45,304 bases of DNA, from positions 1 to 45,304 of the forward strand of contig JANQLA010000215.1 in assembly GCA_028280855.1 (NCBI GenBank). The letters are read 5' to 3'. The translations under genes and the position numbers were made by a program. The first letter of the stretch is position 1. Every line of letters begins with the position of its first letter. Positions 17,750 through 28,085 of the stretch are shown one piece after another. Under the pieces are notes generated by a model. It was given only the letters and a program-made list of their open reading frames with translations. It was not told where the DNA came from and did not search any database. Source of the stretch: Melioribacteraceae bacterium. GTDB lineage: Bacteria; Bacteroidota; Ignavibacteria; Ignavibacteriales; Melioribacteraceae.

Positions 17750-20098
17750 CTACTCTTTGACTAAAGAATCTACAGGATTTTTATATAGATATTTCAACGA
17801 CTGAATTGTAACTAATATAAGAACCATAGATAAAACCAGCGCCAAAGCAATAATGAATGCTGATACATCTATCGAAGCTTTGTACACAAATACTTCGAGA
17901 AATTCATTTATATAGACATAGCTGATTACTGAAGCAAGAACGAAACCCGGAACTATAACTGCAAGGAATTCCTTCGAAAAATTACCGACCAAGTTCCGGA
18001 TTGATGCTCCAAGTATTTTTCTAATCGCGATTTCTTTTTTCTTCTTTATTAAAATAATTGAAATAAGTCCTACGGTTCCTAAAAGAGATATTGAAATACT
18101 TACAACTGCCAGTATCATGAACAATTTATATGCAACTATTTCATCGCGATAATCTGCCATAATGGTTTCATCATAAAAAAGGTATGTAAAAGTTTCATTC
18201 GGGTAATACTCATTCCAATTTTTCTCAATCAATTTTAATGCTGTTTCCTCGTTTTGCTTATTTACCTTAAAATAGTAATCAGTAATTTTTCTTACCGGCA
18301 ACAAAACCAGCGGTTGAACATCATGTTTAAGTGAGTATATTGAATAGTCTTCAATAATGCCGACAATTCTGTACTTATGCAGGGATTCGGAAACGAATGT
18401 TTCAAATGGTTTTGTAATATCGAACAATTTTAGGAAGGCTTCATTAACTACGATTGAACTATTGGTATCCGCCGGGAATTTTTCGATATCTAAATCCCTT
18501 CCTTTTATAATATTACGATTAAATATTGTTACATGGTTTTTCTCGAATCGTTCGATATAACAATATTCTTTTTGGTCAAATACTGAAAACTTGGCAATTT
18601 TATAAACATCTCTTCTTCCGATTCCCTCGCTATATGTTGAATTTACGATTACACTATTTTGCAATACAGAGTTATAAAACGAGTGTGATTTGTTTACCAT
18701 ATTACTTTCGCTTTTTCCCGCGCGAACATGAATAATACTTTCGTTGTCTTTTATACTATGTTTGTACGAAATAAACTCTAGTTGATTTGTAACAAGCAAA
18801 GCGGTTATTAGAAAAAAGAAAGAAATTACAAACTGGGTGATGAGCATTCCCTTCACAGGCTTATTAGATGCGGTGAATTCAACACCTCTTCGCAGTGAAA
18901 GAGGGCGACTGATTTTTAACAGCTTTAACGTGGGCATTAATCCTAAAAGTATACTTACTACCAAAAGGATCAATCCAATCTCAAGAATATCTTTATAGAC
19001 AAACGAAAACTCAATTCTTCTATCGAACAACTCATTAAACTCCGGAAGAATTGCGGATACAGTTTGCAGGCTTATTACAAAGGATATCAAACAAATTATT
19101 ACAGCTTCAGCCCAGCTCCTAAAAAATATTTGAGATTTAGACGCGCCAAGAATTCTTCTCATCCCGGCTTCGTTTGATCTTTTATAAATCTGGTTGAACG
19201 AAATATTGGAGTAGTTTATTATTGAAGTTGTTAAGAGGAATATAACAAAGAAGGTATAGATAAAAAGATTTGTAGCATTACCTTTCCCTTCAATGCCAAA
19301 ATCACTTTTAGAATATAAATGCATTCTTGATAAAGGCTGTAAGGCAAATGTAGTTAACGCCCCTTTTCTTTCATGGATTTTTGTTAAACGGTTTATCAGT
19401 GTTTCCGTTTCATGCCTGTCTTTGTTTCCGGGAAGATTGATATAAACCTCGCACAGGTTGTTTCCCCAACTGTCGATCAGTTGCTTATACGTTTTATAGA
19501 ATTTAATCGGAAACAGCGCGCTAAATTGAATACTGGAATTTGCTGGCACATCTTCTATAATGCCTGTTATTGTATAATTCTTTTCGTTAATAATAATCGA
19601 CTGTTGATAGGCATTTGAATTGCCAAACAATTGTTGAGCAAATGATTTTGTTAGAATTACAGCATCAGGTTTGCTTAATGCTTGTTTAAGACTTCCCTGC
19701 ACCAGGTCGAATGAAAAATTTCTTAAAAAGTTTTCATCAACATACATGCTTTTGTCATTATACAATACTCCGTCGATTTTCAACCTGGGACTGGTTGTTG
19801 TTACAGTAACTAAGTTATTAAATCCCGGTATATATTCTTTCAAGTATTCATTTAAAGCGGATGGAGCACGGGGGAAATAAACATTCTCATTACTATCAAG
19901 ATTATTAGTTACCGATAGTACTCTGTGCAACGTCTCTTTGTTTTCGTGAAATGAATCGAAGCTATATTCATACTTTAGAAGTACAATTAATAAAATAGCG
20001 GCTACAAGCCCAACGGATAATCCAAGAATATTAATTAGAATAATAAGCTTACTTTTCTGAAAACTTCTGAGAATTGCTAACAAATTATTTTTAATCAT
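17750..20098 (-). CDS. Divergent orphan ABC permease of the array (copy 4)
   Basis: 782 residues and the most diverged copy. TM1 (~19-42) and a first extracytoplasmic domain with YTITGIIEDVPANSSIQFSA (~175-194) are normal. The NF(V/M)NLSTA block after TM2 has decayed to INYSNISFNQ (~294-303), although EAGMRRILGA (~310-319) is kept. The second coupling segment is lysine-rich, IKKKKEIAIRKILGA (~684-698). The tail reads KNPVDSLVKE instead of a terminal Tyr-Glu. No frameshift or stop is present, so the gene is intact but apparently under different constraint. CAGGAG precedes the ATG. It is flanked by spacers of 98 bp (to copy 3) and 276 bp (to copy 5). Confidence 0.87.
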   Translation of the reverse strand: MIKNNLLAILRSFQKSKLIILINILGLSVGLVAAILLIVLLKYEYSFDSFHENKETLHRVLSVTNNLDSNENVYFPRAPSALNEYLKEYIPGFNNLVTVTTTSPRLKIDGVLYNDKSMYVDENFLRNFSFDLVQGSLKQALSKPDAVILTKSFAQQLFGNSNAYQQSIIINEKNYTITGIIEDVPANSSIQFSALFPIKFYKTYKQLIDSWGNNLCEVYINLPGNKDRHETETLINRLTKIHERKGALTTFALQPLSRMHLYSKSDFGIEGKGNATNLFIYTFFVIFLLTTSIINYSNISFNQIYKRSNEAGMRRILGASKSQIFFRSWAEAVIICLISFVISLQTVSAILPEFNELFDRRIEFSFVYKDILEIGLILLVVSILLGLMPTLKLLKISRPLSLRRGVEFTASNKPVKGMLITQFVISFFFLITALLVTNQLEFISYKHSIKDNESIIHVRAGKSESNMVNKSHSFYNSVLQNSVIVNSTYSEGIGRRDVYKIAKFSVFDQKEYCYIERFEKNHVTIFNRNIIKGRDLDIEKFPADTNSSIVVNEAFLKLFDITKPFETFVSESLHKYRIVGIIEDYSIYSLKHDVQPLVLLPVRKITDYYFKVNKQNEETALKLIEKNWNEYYPNETFTYLFYDETIMADYRDEIVAYKLFMILAVVSISISLLGTVGLISIILIKKKKEIAIRKILGASIRNLVGNFSKEFLAVIVPGFVLASVISYVYINEFLEVFVYKASIDVSAFIIALALVLSMVLILVTIQSLKYLYKNPVDSLVKE

Positions 20099-20302
20099 TA
20101 CCGATTCTCCTGTATTGAATGGCTAACTTTAGCGGCGCTCAGTATATGCTGTTACAGTGTATCATTCATTTATACAAATGCTTTTCACCTATAAGCTCGA
20201 AATACGAATTAAGGAAGAGAGGAAAAGTGTGTGATGCTATTATTAAAAAATTTTGAAATATGTTGTCCTCTATGTTTTAGCAATTCTTAAATCTAGCTCT
20301 TT

Positions 20303-20370
20303 GATGCTCGATACCGGAGCCTTGATCCTGGCAATTATAACCAGATCCTAGAAGCCAGCAACCAGTATCC
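20303..20370. repeat. Degenerate GATNCTN heptamer repeats in permease spacer
   Basis: The spacer between copies 4 and 5 contains GATGCTC-GATACC, GATCCTG and GATCCTA, followed by CCAGCAACCAGTATCC. Related heptamer runs occur at 30541-30564 and 33083-33104, also in array spacers. They look like a small, decaying intergenic repeat family of this genome rather than coding remnants. Confidence 0.45.
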
Positions 20371-20374
20371 GGAT

Positions 20375-22774
20375 TTACTCACTCCTCAAAGAATCTATTG
20401 GATTTGCTGCCGCGCTTTTAATAACACTATAACTTATAACTGAAAGAGAAATTGCTACAACTATTAACGCTGCATTCAAGAAGAGAAATAAACTTATATC
20501 TACCTGGTAAGGAAACTGACTCAACCATTTCTCGGATAAATAATATCCAATTGGCAGCGCAACGCCCGAAGCAATTGCAATCAACATTAGAAACTCCCAT
20601 GTTAGTCCTTTTACAATATCAGTAACCGAAGCTCCCATTACTTTCCGCACACCGATTTCTTTTCTTTTATCTTCGGTTGTGTAGAACGTTAACCCGATTA
20701 AACCCAAGCTGGCAATAATTATTGCAATAGTTGAAAAAGTTGCAACAACTCCGGCCGCTTGTTCCTCTGATTTATAATACTTATCAATTTCATCATCCAT
20801 AAATGAATACTGGAAAGGATAGTCGGGGTAGTAATTATTCCACAGGCTTTCAATACTTGCCATAGTTTCGCTTAAGTTTTTAGCCTCTACCTTTAAAACC
20901 AATTCTCTAAAAAAGGAAGGGAGATACATAAATACATTTGGCTGAATTTCTTCATGAAGCGATTTAAAATTATAGTCCTTCACAACTCCAGCGATTTGCG
21001 GCTCATATTGGTTTAATCCCAATCTGTAAGATTTGCCTAGCGCCTCATTGGGGGTGTAACCAAGACTTTTAACCAGTGACTCATTTACAATCATAATCCC
21101 TTCGTTATTATTTTCGCTGTATGCGGACAAGGGTTGACCGGCTATAAGTTCCAATCCGAAATGTTCTATATAATCATGGTCAACAAATCTTACTCCTATA
21201 GAAAACTGTTCACCGTTGTTTTCCACTTTCGGTTTAAGATTAGTGCCGAATCCGTTATCCGAAATTGGCGAACCTAAACACGCCGATGAACTTAGTACTC
21301 CCGGTATTCTTCCAAACTCCGTTTTATAAGTTTTGTATTTATCTCCTATCCGGTTGGGAGTTTCAAACCGCAACATATAATCCTTATCAAATCCCATATT
21401 AAAATTACGCATAAATGTAGTCTGATCATTAATTACCAGCGTGGTTATAATCAGGATAAGCGAAATTGAATACTGGAAGACAACCAAAATTTTACGCAAA
21501 TTAATTCCACCGCCAACACCTGCCTGCAATGATGATTTTGATTTAAGTGCATTTATCGGCTTTATGTAAGAAAGCACAAACGCAGGGTATAAGCCCGCGC
21601 AAATTCCTACCAGGCATGTTGTTAAAACAACAACAGCGATGTGATTTACGTTGGTTAAATATTTGAATTCAAGGTTGGTTCCAATATACGCAGCAAAGAC
21701 CGGTTTGAATAACTCGACCAACAAAACAGAAACCAGCAAAGCGATGAGCGATATAAGAATTGATTCACTTAAAAATTGTTTTATAATCTGTATTCTTAAA
21801 GCGCCGACAACTTTCCTGACACCAATTTCTCTTGCGCGTTTAACAGCCCTTGCCGTGCTAAGATTTACGAAGTTTATTCCTGCAAGAATTAATATAAACA
21901 GGGCAATTGAGATGATTATCAAAATGAAGGTTATTGAACTATTCGGTTGAATTTCGTCGTCCAGATTTGAATAGAGATGTATATCCAACATCGGTTGAAG
22001 TATAAGTTTTATATCCAACCCGGGAGTAGGTCCGCTTTTTTCTGTTATAAGGTTACTACACTTTTGCTGAAAAGCATCCTTACTTATTCCTTCGTTCAGC
22101 ATTATATAAGTATACGATCCGAATGTAGCGCCCCACTGTGTAATAAAATTCCCAACCCGTTGATCCATGAGCGATTCATAAGACGCCAAAAAATCGAAAG
22201 TAAAATGTGAATTTGGATTTACATCTTCTATAACAGCTTCTATTATAAAATCGAATTGATTGTTTATCCTTAGAACTTTACCAACCGGATTATCATTGTC
22301 GAAATACTTTTTAGCGGCAGACTCTGTTAAAATGACTGTGTTCTTATCAAGCAGTAAATTTTCTCTTTTACCGATTATAATTGAATGAGTAAACATTTTC
22401 ATGTAATCGGGATCGGCATAAGCCACGTTATTTTCGTAGAACTTTGAATCCCCGTACTGAACGAGGTCATCAGATGAAAAATAAATACGACTCGCGTATT
22501 TTACGTCTGGATACTCATCAACCATTGTCGGCGCCAACAATGCCGGTGATTCTGCGGAGATACTTTCCGTGTTAGAACGAATCTTGTTAATTGCGACCCT
22601 TAATATTTTTTCTGCATTTGTATTATGTTTATCAAAACTCAGTTCATTCTCAATAAATATACCGACAATAATACATGCGGCTATTCCAATTGCTAAGCCA
22701 AACACATTAATCAATGAATAAACTTTTTGTTTCAAAATATTTCGGAAAGCAATTTTGATATAATTTCGTAGCAT
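20375..22774 (-). CDS. Orphan ABC permease, fused double MacB/FtsX unit (array copy 5)
   Basis: 799 residues from ATG 22774, which has GGAG 9 nt upstream and aligns with paralogues (MLRNYIKIAFRN). An ATG nine codons further out has neither support. The first coupling segment NFVNLSTARA...GVRKVVGA is at ~301-325 and is textbook. The second reads EDKRKEIGVRKVMGAS (~701-716). The periplasmic domains contain NPVGKVLRINNQFDF (~162-176) and EPQIAGVVKDYNFKSLHEE (~590-608). The tail is ANPIDSLRSE, of the DSLR class rather than the EALK class. It is preceded by a 283-bp spacer with a palindrome, which may hold an internal promoter. Confidence 0.9.
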   Translation of the reverse strand: MLRNYIKIAFRNILKQKVYSLINVFGLAIGIAACIIVGIFIENELSFDKHNTNAEKILRVAINKIRSNTESISAESPALLAPTMVDEYPDVKYASRIYFSSDDLVQYGDSKFYENNVAYADPDYMKMFTHSIIIGKRENLLLDKNTVILTESAAKKYFDNDNPVGKVLRINNQFDFIIEAVIEDVNPNSHFTFDFLASYESLMDQRVGNFITQWGATFGSYTYIMLNEGISKDAFQQKCSNLITEKSGPTPGLDIKLILQPMLDIHLYSNLDDEIQPNSSITFILIIISIALFILILAGINFVNLSTARAVKRAREIGVRKVVGALRIQIIKQFLSESILISLIALLVSVLLVELFKPVFAAYIGTNLEFKYLTNVNHIAVVVLTTCLVGICAGLYPAFVLSYIKPINALKSKSSLQAGVGGGINLRKILVVFQYSISLILIITTLVINDQTTFMRNFNMGFDKDYMLRFETPNRIGDKYKTYKTEFGRIPGVLSSSACLGSPISDNGFGTNLKPKVENNGEQFSIGVRFVDHDYIEHFGLELIAGQPLSAYSENNNEGIMIVNESLVKSLGYTPNEALGKSYRLGLNQYEPQIAGVVKDYNFKSLHEEIQPNVFMYLPSFFRELVLKVEAKNLSETMASIESLWNNYYPDYPFQYSFMDDEIDKYYKSEEQAAGVVATFSTIAIIIASLGLIGLTFYTTEDKRKEIGVRKVMGASVTDIVKGLTWEFLMLIAIASGVALPIGYYLSEKWLSQFPYQVDISLFLFLNAALIVVAISLSVISYSVIKSAAANPIDSLRSE

Positions 22775-23015
22775 GGGACTACTCCAAATTGATGCAATCA
22801 TTAGCCATTAATTGTGCCGGAATTATTATAAATTGGTATCCTATTGAATAAAGAAAAAAGGGCTATTTTAATCTGTTCTTTTGTAATGTATCCGAACATA
22901 TGTACGCAATTACTACAAATGTGTTCGCAATCGTACGATTAAAAAGATTATCATTAGTTATTGAGCAATTTGCCTGTTTTTAAAATTGTTTAATTGCTTT
23001 TACGCCTATTACTGT

Positions 23016-23030
23016 AATAGTAAAATCGTT
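23016..23030. promoter_or_regulatory. Palindrome CTATTAC-T-GTAATAG in the copy 5/copy 6 spacer
   Basis: A perfect 7-bp dyad around one base, 27 bp after the end of copy 6 in the direction of transcription. It lies within the longest spacer of the array (283 bp), where an internal promoter or operator would be expected. The role is inferred from symmetry and position only. Confidence 0.3.
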
Positions 23031-23057
23031 CCTTCACCAGTTTCAATGAGATAATAA

Positions 23058-25454
23058 CTATTCGTATCTCAAAGAATCTACAGGATTTGCCTTAGCGGCT
23101 TTAATTATCCTAAAACTGATTGCTGAAAGACCAACGCAAAAAGCCAGGAATACAGAAGCTACAAACGCAAACGCACTTATCTCGGCTCTGTATACAAACT
23201 GCTGCAGCCACTTGCTCAGGAAATAATAAGCAACAGGCAACGCGATTACATTAGCGGCAATGATAATGTAAATGTATTCTCTAACCATCATCCTGTAAAC
23301 GGTCAGGCCTGATGCACCAAGCGTTTTCCTAATTCCAATTTCTTTTGTACGCATCTGTGCAACTAATGAAATTACGCTAAGCAAACCAATAAACGAGATG
23401 GTAATTGCTAACCCGCAAAATATTATTACGAGTTTCGATAGTCGTTTTTCAGAGGTGTAAAGTTTATCAAAAATCTCGTCAACGAACGAGTAAACGAATA
23501 GTCTGTCCGGCGCCAAATTATTCCATTCTTCTTCAAGCGAACGCATTGTACTAGCCAGGTTATTGCCGCCTACTCTTACAACTATGTGCGATGAACTCCA
23601 TTGCCTCAAATAGAATACAATTGGAGAAATTTCTTCTTTAAAAGATTTGAAATGAATATCCTCTACAACACCGATTACAGCTTGATTATCTGATGAATTG
23701 TGAAGTCCGTTTATTTTTGCACCGAGCGGCTCGGTTAATCCAAGAACATTAGCAGCTTCTCTTGTAATTACAATTGAGTTAAACTGATCGCTTGTTATAT
23801 CCTTTGAAAAATCTCTACCATTAATAAAATTAACATCCAGCAGATTTAACAAACCATAATCAATTGCTATCAAATTTACCGGAGTTCTGTGCTCTCCTGA
23901 TTCCCCGCTTAACCATGTATGAGCAATATTTGATAAAAACTTCCCGGGAATGTTTTCACTCGCCGAAACAGCCTTAACACCGGGATGCCTTGAAATGTTG
24001 TTTTTGTAATTCTCGTATCTTTCGTACATCCCTAATCCATAAGGATTTTCAATGACAAGTAAGTGCTCTTTATCAAATCCCAGTTTGGCTTTGGAGATAA
24101 ACGTCATTTGGTTGAAAATTATAACCGTTCCAAAAATAAGAGCAATTGTTATAGCAAACTGCAAAACAGTTACAAACTGACGGAAACCAAATTTTATGTT
24201 GGATAACTTGATTTGGGAAGAATATGTGCTTCCCTTAAGCCGGTCAAAGGAATTGGATTTAAGAGTTATAAATGAAGGATAAAGAATCGAGAATAGTGCA
24301 GTAAATGAAAGCAGTCCCAGGATTGATATAATAACCTGCCATTGAAGAATCGAGGATATACTTAAGTATTTTCCGGTAAGCTGGTTAAAGGAGCCGATGA
24401 AAAGCTCAACAAGCAGAAGAGAAAAAGCCAATGCAATACCAAGATAAAAGAATGTTTCGAAGAAGAATTGTTTCAGTATACTTTTTCGTCCGGCTCCAAG
24501 CAGCTTGCGCATCATAAGTTCTTTTTCTCTAAACTTAACCTGTGTTGACAAAAGATTAGTAAAATTAAAAGCAGCCATTAACATTATTAACAATGCAATG
24601 GAAATAAAGCTGATAACGGTATTAACATCACCGTGTTCGGCAAAATCCCATTTAGTATCATGATGATATAAATATATTTCTTCAAGCGGCTGTGAAACAA
24701 ACTTCTTCTCTTCGGCGTAAGAATCCGGGTAACCGAGTTTGCGTATATCTGATACACTACTTTCAAATGCATCAAGTGTTGAATTCTTATCCAGCAAAAA
24801 GTAGAAGAAACAACTTCCGATATAATACTCATTCATGACATTAGGATTTTCTGTATTAAGCGTAGATATCGAAGCAATTATATTCGTCTTTATATGCGAG
24901 TGTGCAGGAAGATTCTTAAGCACACCGGTAACCTCCAAATCGTATTTGTTTTCTATATTAAGTACTTTACCGATTGGATTTTCTTCGCCGAAAAATTTGT
25001 TTGATACATCTTCAGTAATAACAACAGAATAGGGATTGCTAAGCGCTTTACCGGCATCTCCCTGGAGTAATGGGAAATCCATTACATCAAATATCTCGTT
25101 ATCAGCAAAGTAAAAATCATGAATAAATTTTTTATTGGCACGGCTAATTAAGGCATTGTATTCTTTATTTAAACGGAACCCGGTTTCTATTTGGGGAACC
25201 TTCCCTACAAATCTTTCAAATTCAATTGCCGGCCATAAGGCGCTCTTATCACCCGTAACGTAATCCTGTTTTACCAATCTTATTATGCGTTCCTTTTTAG
25301 TATGGAATTGATCGTATTTAAATTCATCCGTTACAAAAAGGAAAATGAAAAGACATGTAACAACAGCAAGGGTTAATCCCACAATATTTATTATTGATGA
25401 AAACAATTGTTTGCGGAAATGTCTAATTGTTAACAGAAAATGAATTTTGAACAT
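23058..25454 (-). CDS. Orphan ABC permease of the array, diverged first coupling segment (copy 6)
   Basis: 798 residues. The first coupling segment is unusual: NFTNLLSTQVKFREKELMMRK then LLGA (~297-321), so the normal Glu-(V/I)-Gly is Glu-Leu-Met. The second is standard, MRTKEIGIRKTLGAS (~701-715). NPIGKVLNIENKYDLEVTG (~159-177) marks the first extracytoplasmic domain and VIGVVEDIHFKSFKEEISP (~593-611) the second. The tail is ANPVDSLRYE. GGAGGAG precedes the ATG, the strongest ribosome-binding site of the array. Copy 7 ends only 23 bp upstream, so 7 and 6 are almost certainly co-transcribed. The altered Gly could change ATPase contact if this surface is used. Confidence 0.89.
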   Translation of the reverse strand: MFKIHFLLTIRHFRKQLFSSIINIVGLTLAVVTCLFIFLFVTDEFKYDQFHTKKERIIRLVKQDYVTGDKSALWPAIEFERFVGKVPQIETGFRLNKEYNALISRANKKFIHDFYFADNEIFDVMDFPLLQGDAGKALSNPYSVVITEDVSNKFFGEENPIGKVLNIENKYDLEVTGVLKNLPAHSHIKTNIIASISTLNTENPNVMNEYYIGSCFFYFLLDKNSTLDAFESSVSDIRKLGYPDSYAEEKKFVSQPLEEIYLYHHDTKWDFAEHGDVNTVISFISIALLIMLMAAFNFTNLLSTQVKFREKELMMRKLLGAGRKSILKQFFFETFFYLGIALAFSLLLVELFIGSFNQLTGKYLSISSILQWQVIISILGLLSFTALFSILYPSFITLKSNSFDRLKGSTYSSQIKLSNIKFGFRQFVTVLQFAITIALIFGTVIIFNQMTFISKAKLGFDKEHLLVIENPYGLGMYERYENYKNNISRHPGVKAVSASENIPGKFLSNIAHTWLSGESGEHRTPVNLIAIDYGLLNLLDVNFINGRDFSKDITSDQFNSIVITREAANVLGLTEPLGAKINGLHNSSDNQAVIGVVEDIHFKSFKEEISPIVFYLRQWSSSHIVVRVGGNNLASTMRSLEEEWNNLAPDRLFVYSFVDEIFDKLYTSEKRLSKLVIIFCGLAITISFIGLLSVISLVAQMRTKEIGIRKTLGASGLTVYRMMVREYIYIIIAANVIALPVAYYFLSKWLQQFVYRAEISAFAFVASVFLAFCVGLSAISFRIIKAAKANPVDSLRYE

Positions 25455-25477
25455 GTTATCTCTCCTCCGAGAAAATT

Positions 25478-27853
25478 TTATTCAGATCTTAATGACTTGA
25501 TTGGGTTTGTCGTTGCTGCTTTTATTACTTGAACGCTTACCGTAAACAATGCAACGAGTAATGCAATTCCTCCTGATAAAACAAACACCCACAAGTTTAT
25601 ATCTATCCTATAAGCAAAATCTTGAAGCCAATTACTCATAATATAATATGCAATCGGCGAAGCAATTATTGCCGCGAGCACTACCCATTTAATAAATTCT
25701 TTATTCAATAGAATTAAAATTTCAGGAATCTTTGCCCCCAACACTTTTCGAATGCCAATTTCTTTGATTTTTCGTTCTGCCGTGAAGGTTGCCAGGCCGA
25801 ATAAACCCAGGCTTGAGATGATTATAGCCAGTCCGGCAAAGTATCGCGATAATATAGAAATACGTTTTTCCGCTATATACTGGTGCTGATAATCCTCATC
25901 CATAAATTTGTATTCAAAAGCGAGTCCGAGATTATATTGACTATCAAGCTTTTCAATTTGTTCAATAGTTTCTTTTTCCGTTCCTGCTGCTAATTTTACG
26001 ACAATATTACCTGCATTTGGATTTATTCTTAAAAAACAGGGTTTTACTTTTTCATAAAGTGATTCAAAATGGAAATTTTTGACGATGCCCACAATCTGGT
26101 ATTCCCCGCCCCATAGCCTAATAGTTTTACCAATAGGATCTTCTATTCCCATGCTTTCAATAGCAGCTTCATTAAAAATAATCTTAGAGCTTTTCGCTCC
26201 AAAGTCTTTGGAAAAAGCTCGCCCTTCTTTTATTCTGTAACCAATCGTTTCAATTAAGTTATAACCTACTTCCAGGTTTGCAAATTCAATAATGTCATCG
26301 GGATTTTTCCCTTCCCAATCAATACCCCATGTAAAGCCATTAGGACGCGAGACGTCATAACCCATGTTAGATACATTTACAATTCCCGGAATATTTCTCA
26401 GTTCGGACAAGAATGTTGTGAGATTGGTATTTAGCTTTCCATCCTTTTCAAAATGAATGATATGATCTCTTTCGTAACCCAGTTTTTTAGATTGAACATA
26501 CTCGACTTGTTGATACACAACCAGAACAGATACAATTAGTATAACGGAAATTGCAAATTGAAAAACCACCAAGCCTTTGCGCGCCAACAATTCGCCAAAA
26601 GCAGTATTTAATTTTCCATTTAGCATGTTAAGCGGATTGAAACTGGAAATGTAAAGCGCTGGATAGCTTCCTGCGGCTACACCGGTAAATATAGCTATGC
26701 TTAGAAAAGAGAATATTAATTTTGCATCCCAATAAAGCGTGAGGTGTTTTCCGGTAATTTCATTGAATTGAGGAAGAAGAAATTCGACTATTAAAACAGC
26801 TACAAAAAGGGATAAAAGGGACATTAACATGGACTCTCCAAGGTATTGTGCAAAAAGAGTTTTCCTGTTAGCGCCAACTACTTTTTTAATACCTACTTCT
26901 TTGATTCTTCGAGAGGCTTTCGCAGTAGATAAGTTTACGAAATTAATGCAAGCTATTAGCAATATTGAAATTCCGATAATAGAAAACAGTCTCAAATAAC
27001 TAATTCTACCACCTGTCGCAACACCGTTTTCATATTGATTGAACAAATGTTGATCGGAGTATTTTCTTACAAATAAGGTCGAATTTAACTTTTTATCCTT
27101 CGATTTTAGGAAACTGGCAATTTTATCATTGAAAGCCTCTAAATCAGTACCTTTCTTTAACTCCACATACGTGCTGGGTCCTGAGCTTCCCCAAGCTGAA
27201 AAGCTGGTTTTTATTTCTCGCAATAGTTCAAATGGTAAGAGCAAATCAAATTGAATAGAAGCATTGGCAGGGACTTTTTCAAAAATAGCTGCAACTATAA
27301 ATAGTTCATTATGATCAAAACGCTCCTGGTTCCATTTTACGGTTTTCCCAATGACATCATGGGTCGTGTTAAATAATTTATTAGATAACTCATCCGATAT
27401 TGCTATGGAGTATTTATCATTCAAAACCTTGTCTCTATCACCATGCAGTAACCTATAAGAGAAAATGTTAAAAAAATCCTTTCCTACGAACTTACTTTTT
27501 GCTCTAACGTTCTTTTTTTCAGTAGTAATAATACCTTGAGCATAAAATCCGGAAGGAGGGAAAACAGGCACGGCATTTACAACTTCAGGCATTTCTTCTG
27601 CCAGTGCGTTTGCCAGCAATCCCGGTGTAAACTCATTCGTTTGAATCACGCCGGCTTCAAATTTATTTTTCATCACCTGAAATAGTTGTGCATCTTTTTC
27701 GTGGAATTTGTCGATACTGATCTCATCGTTTATCCATAAGTAGATCAGCAATGCACTGGCAAGACCTGTGGAGAGGCAAACTAAATTTATTAAAAACGAA
27801 CTTTTGTGGTGTCTGAAGTTCCGGTAAATAAGTAGAAGGTTATGTATTAACAT
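25478..27853 (-). CDS. Orphan ABC permease, fused double MacB/FtsX unit (array copy 7)
   Basis: 791 residues with the eight-segment topology. The N-terminus is diverged (LLIYRNFRHHKSSF), but TM1 (~19-41) is in place. The coupling segments are NFVNLSTAKA...GIKKVVGA (~304-328) and ERKIKEIGIRKVLGA (~693-707). The second periplasmic domain has IDWEGKNPDDIIEF (~511-524), resembling SDWDGKNPEEKYLI of copy 1, and GGEYQIVGIVKNFHFESL (~582-599). This suggests copies 1 and 7 share a subtype. The tail is TNPIKSLRSE. GAGGAAT lies about 7 nt before the ATG. Its downstream neighbour copy 6 starts 23 bp away; upstream, a 232-bp spacer contains a permease fossil. Confidence 0.9.
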   Translation of the reverse strand: MLIHNLLLIYRNFRHHKSSFLINLVCLSTGLASALLIYLWINDEISIDKFHEKDAQLFQVMKNKFEAGVIQTNEFTPGLLANALAEEMPEVVNAVPVFPPSGFYAQGIITTEKKNVRAKSKFVGKDFFNIFSYRLLHGDRDKVLNDKYSIAISDELSNKLFNTTHDVIGKTVKWNQERFDHNELFIVAAIFEKVPANASIQFDLLLPFELLREIKTSFSAWGSSGPSTYVELKKGTDLEAFNDKIASFLKSKDKKLNSTLFVRKYSDQHLFNQYENGVATGGRISYLRLFSIIGISILLIACINFVNLSTAKASRRIKEVGIKKVVGANRKTLFAQYLGESMLMSLLSLFVAVLIVEFLLPQFNEITGKHLTLYWDAKLIFSFLSIAIFTGVAAGSYPALYISSFNPLNMLNGKLNTAFGELLARKGLVVFQFAISVILIVSVLVVYQQVEYVQSKKLGYERDHIIHFEKDGKLNTNLTTFLSELRNIPGIVNVSNMGYDVSRPNGFTWGIDWEGKNPDDIIEFANLEVGYNLIETIGYRIKEGRAFSKDFGAKSSKIIFNEAAIESMGIEDPIGKTIRLWGGEYQIVGIVKNFHFESLYEKVKPCFLRINPNAGNIVVKLAAGTEKETIEQIEKLDSQYNLGLAFEYKFMDEDYQHQYIAEKRISILSRYFAGLAIIISSLGLFGLATFTAERKIKEIGIRKVLGAKIPEILILLNKEFIKWVVLAAIIASPIAYYIMSNWLQDFAYRIDINLWVFVLSGGIALLVALFTVSVQVIKAATTNPIKSLRSE

Positions 27854-27976
27854 TATCTTTATTCCTCATCTGATTTTCAATAAAAATTGGTGTCTAATCC
27901 TTTTTTATCCACACCGTAACGATTCCAGTTACACTCATATAAAGTTGCTCTGCACAGAAGACTACAAGTTTACTTG

Positions 27977-28036
27977 CTATTCATACCTGAAAGAATCTAT
28001 CGGATTTGATCGACAGATTTTAAGAAGTATAAAAAC
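27977..28036 (-). pseudogene. Fossil C-terminus of an additional permease (…SNPIDSFRYE-stop)
   Basis: The minus strand of 27977-28036 reads VFILLKICRSNPIDSFRYE and TAG, matching the ends of intact array members (copy 10: VYIVKTVASNPVDSLRYE). At the DNA level 27977-28010 agrees with the tail of copy 10 at 33187-33220 at 30 of 34 positions by my count, and similarly well with copy 9. An in-frame TAA stops the match about 21 codons back. This is the stump of an eleventh permease, deleted between copies 7 and 8. It is the best evidence for gene loss in the array. Confidence 0.8.
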
Positions 28037-28085
28037 ATTTTATTCCTTACAATTATTAAATAGGCTTCTTAATAGCTAAAGCGCA

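Noticed and set aside
22801..22830. Sigma-54-like promoter before permease copy 5 (CGGCAC on the minus strand)
   Set aside because: The -12 element does not match TTGC at the required spacing, so it is not supported.
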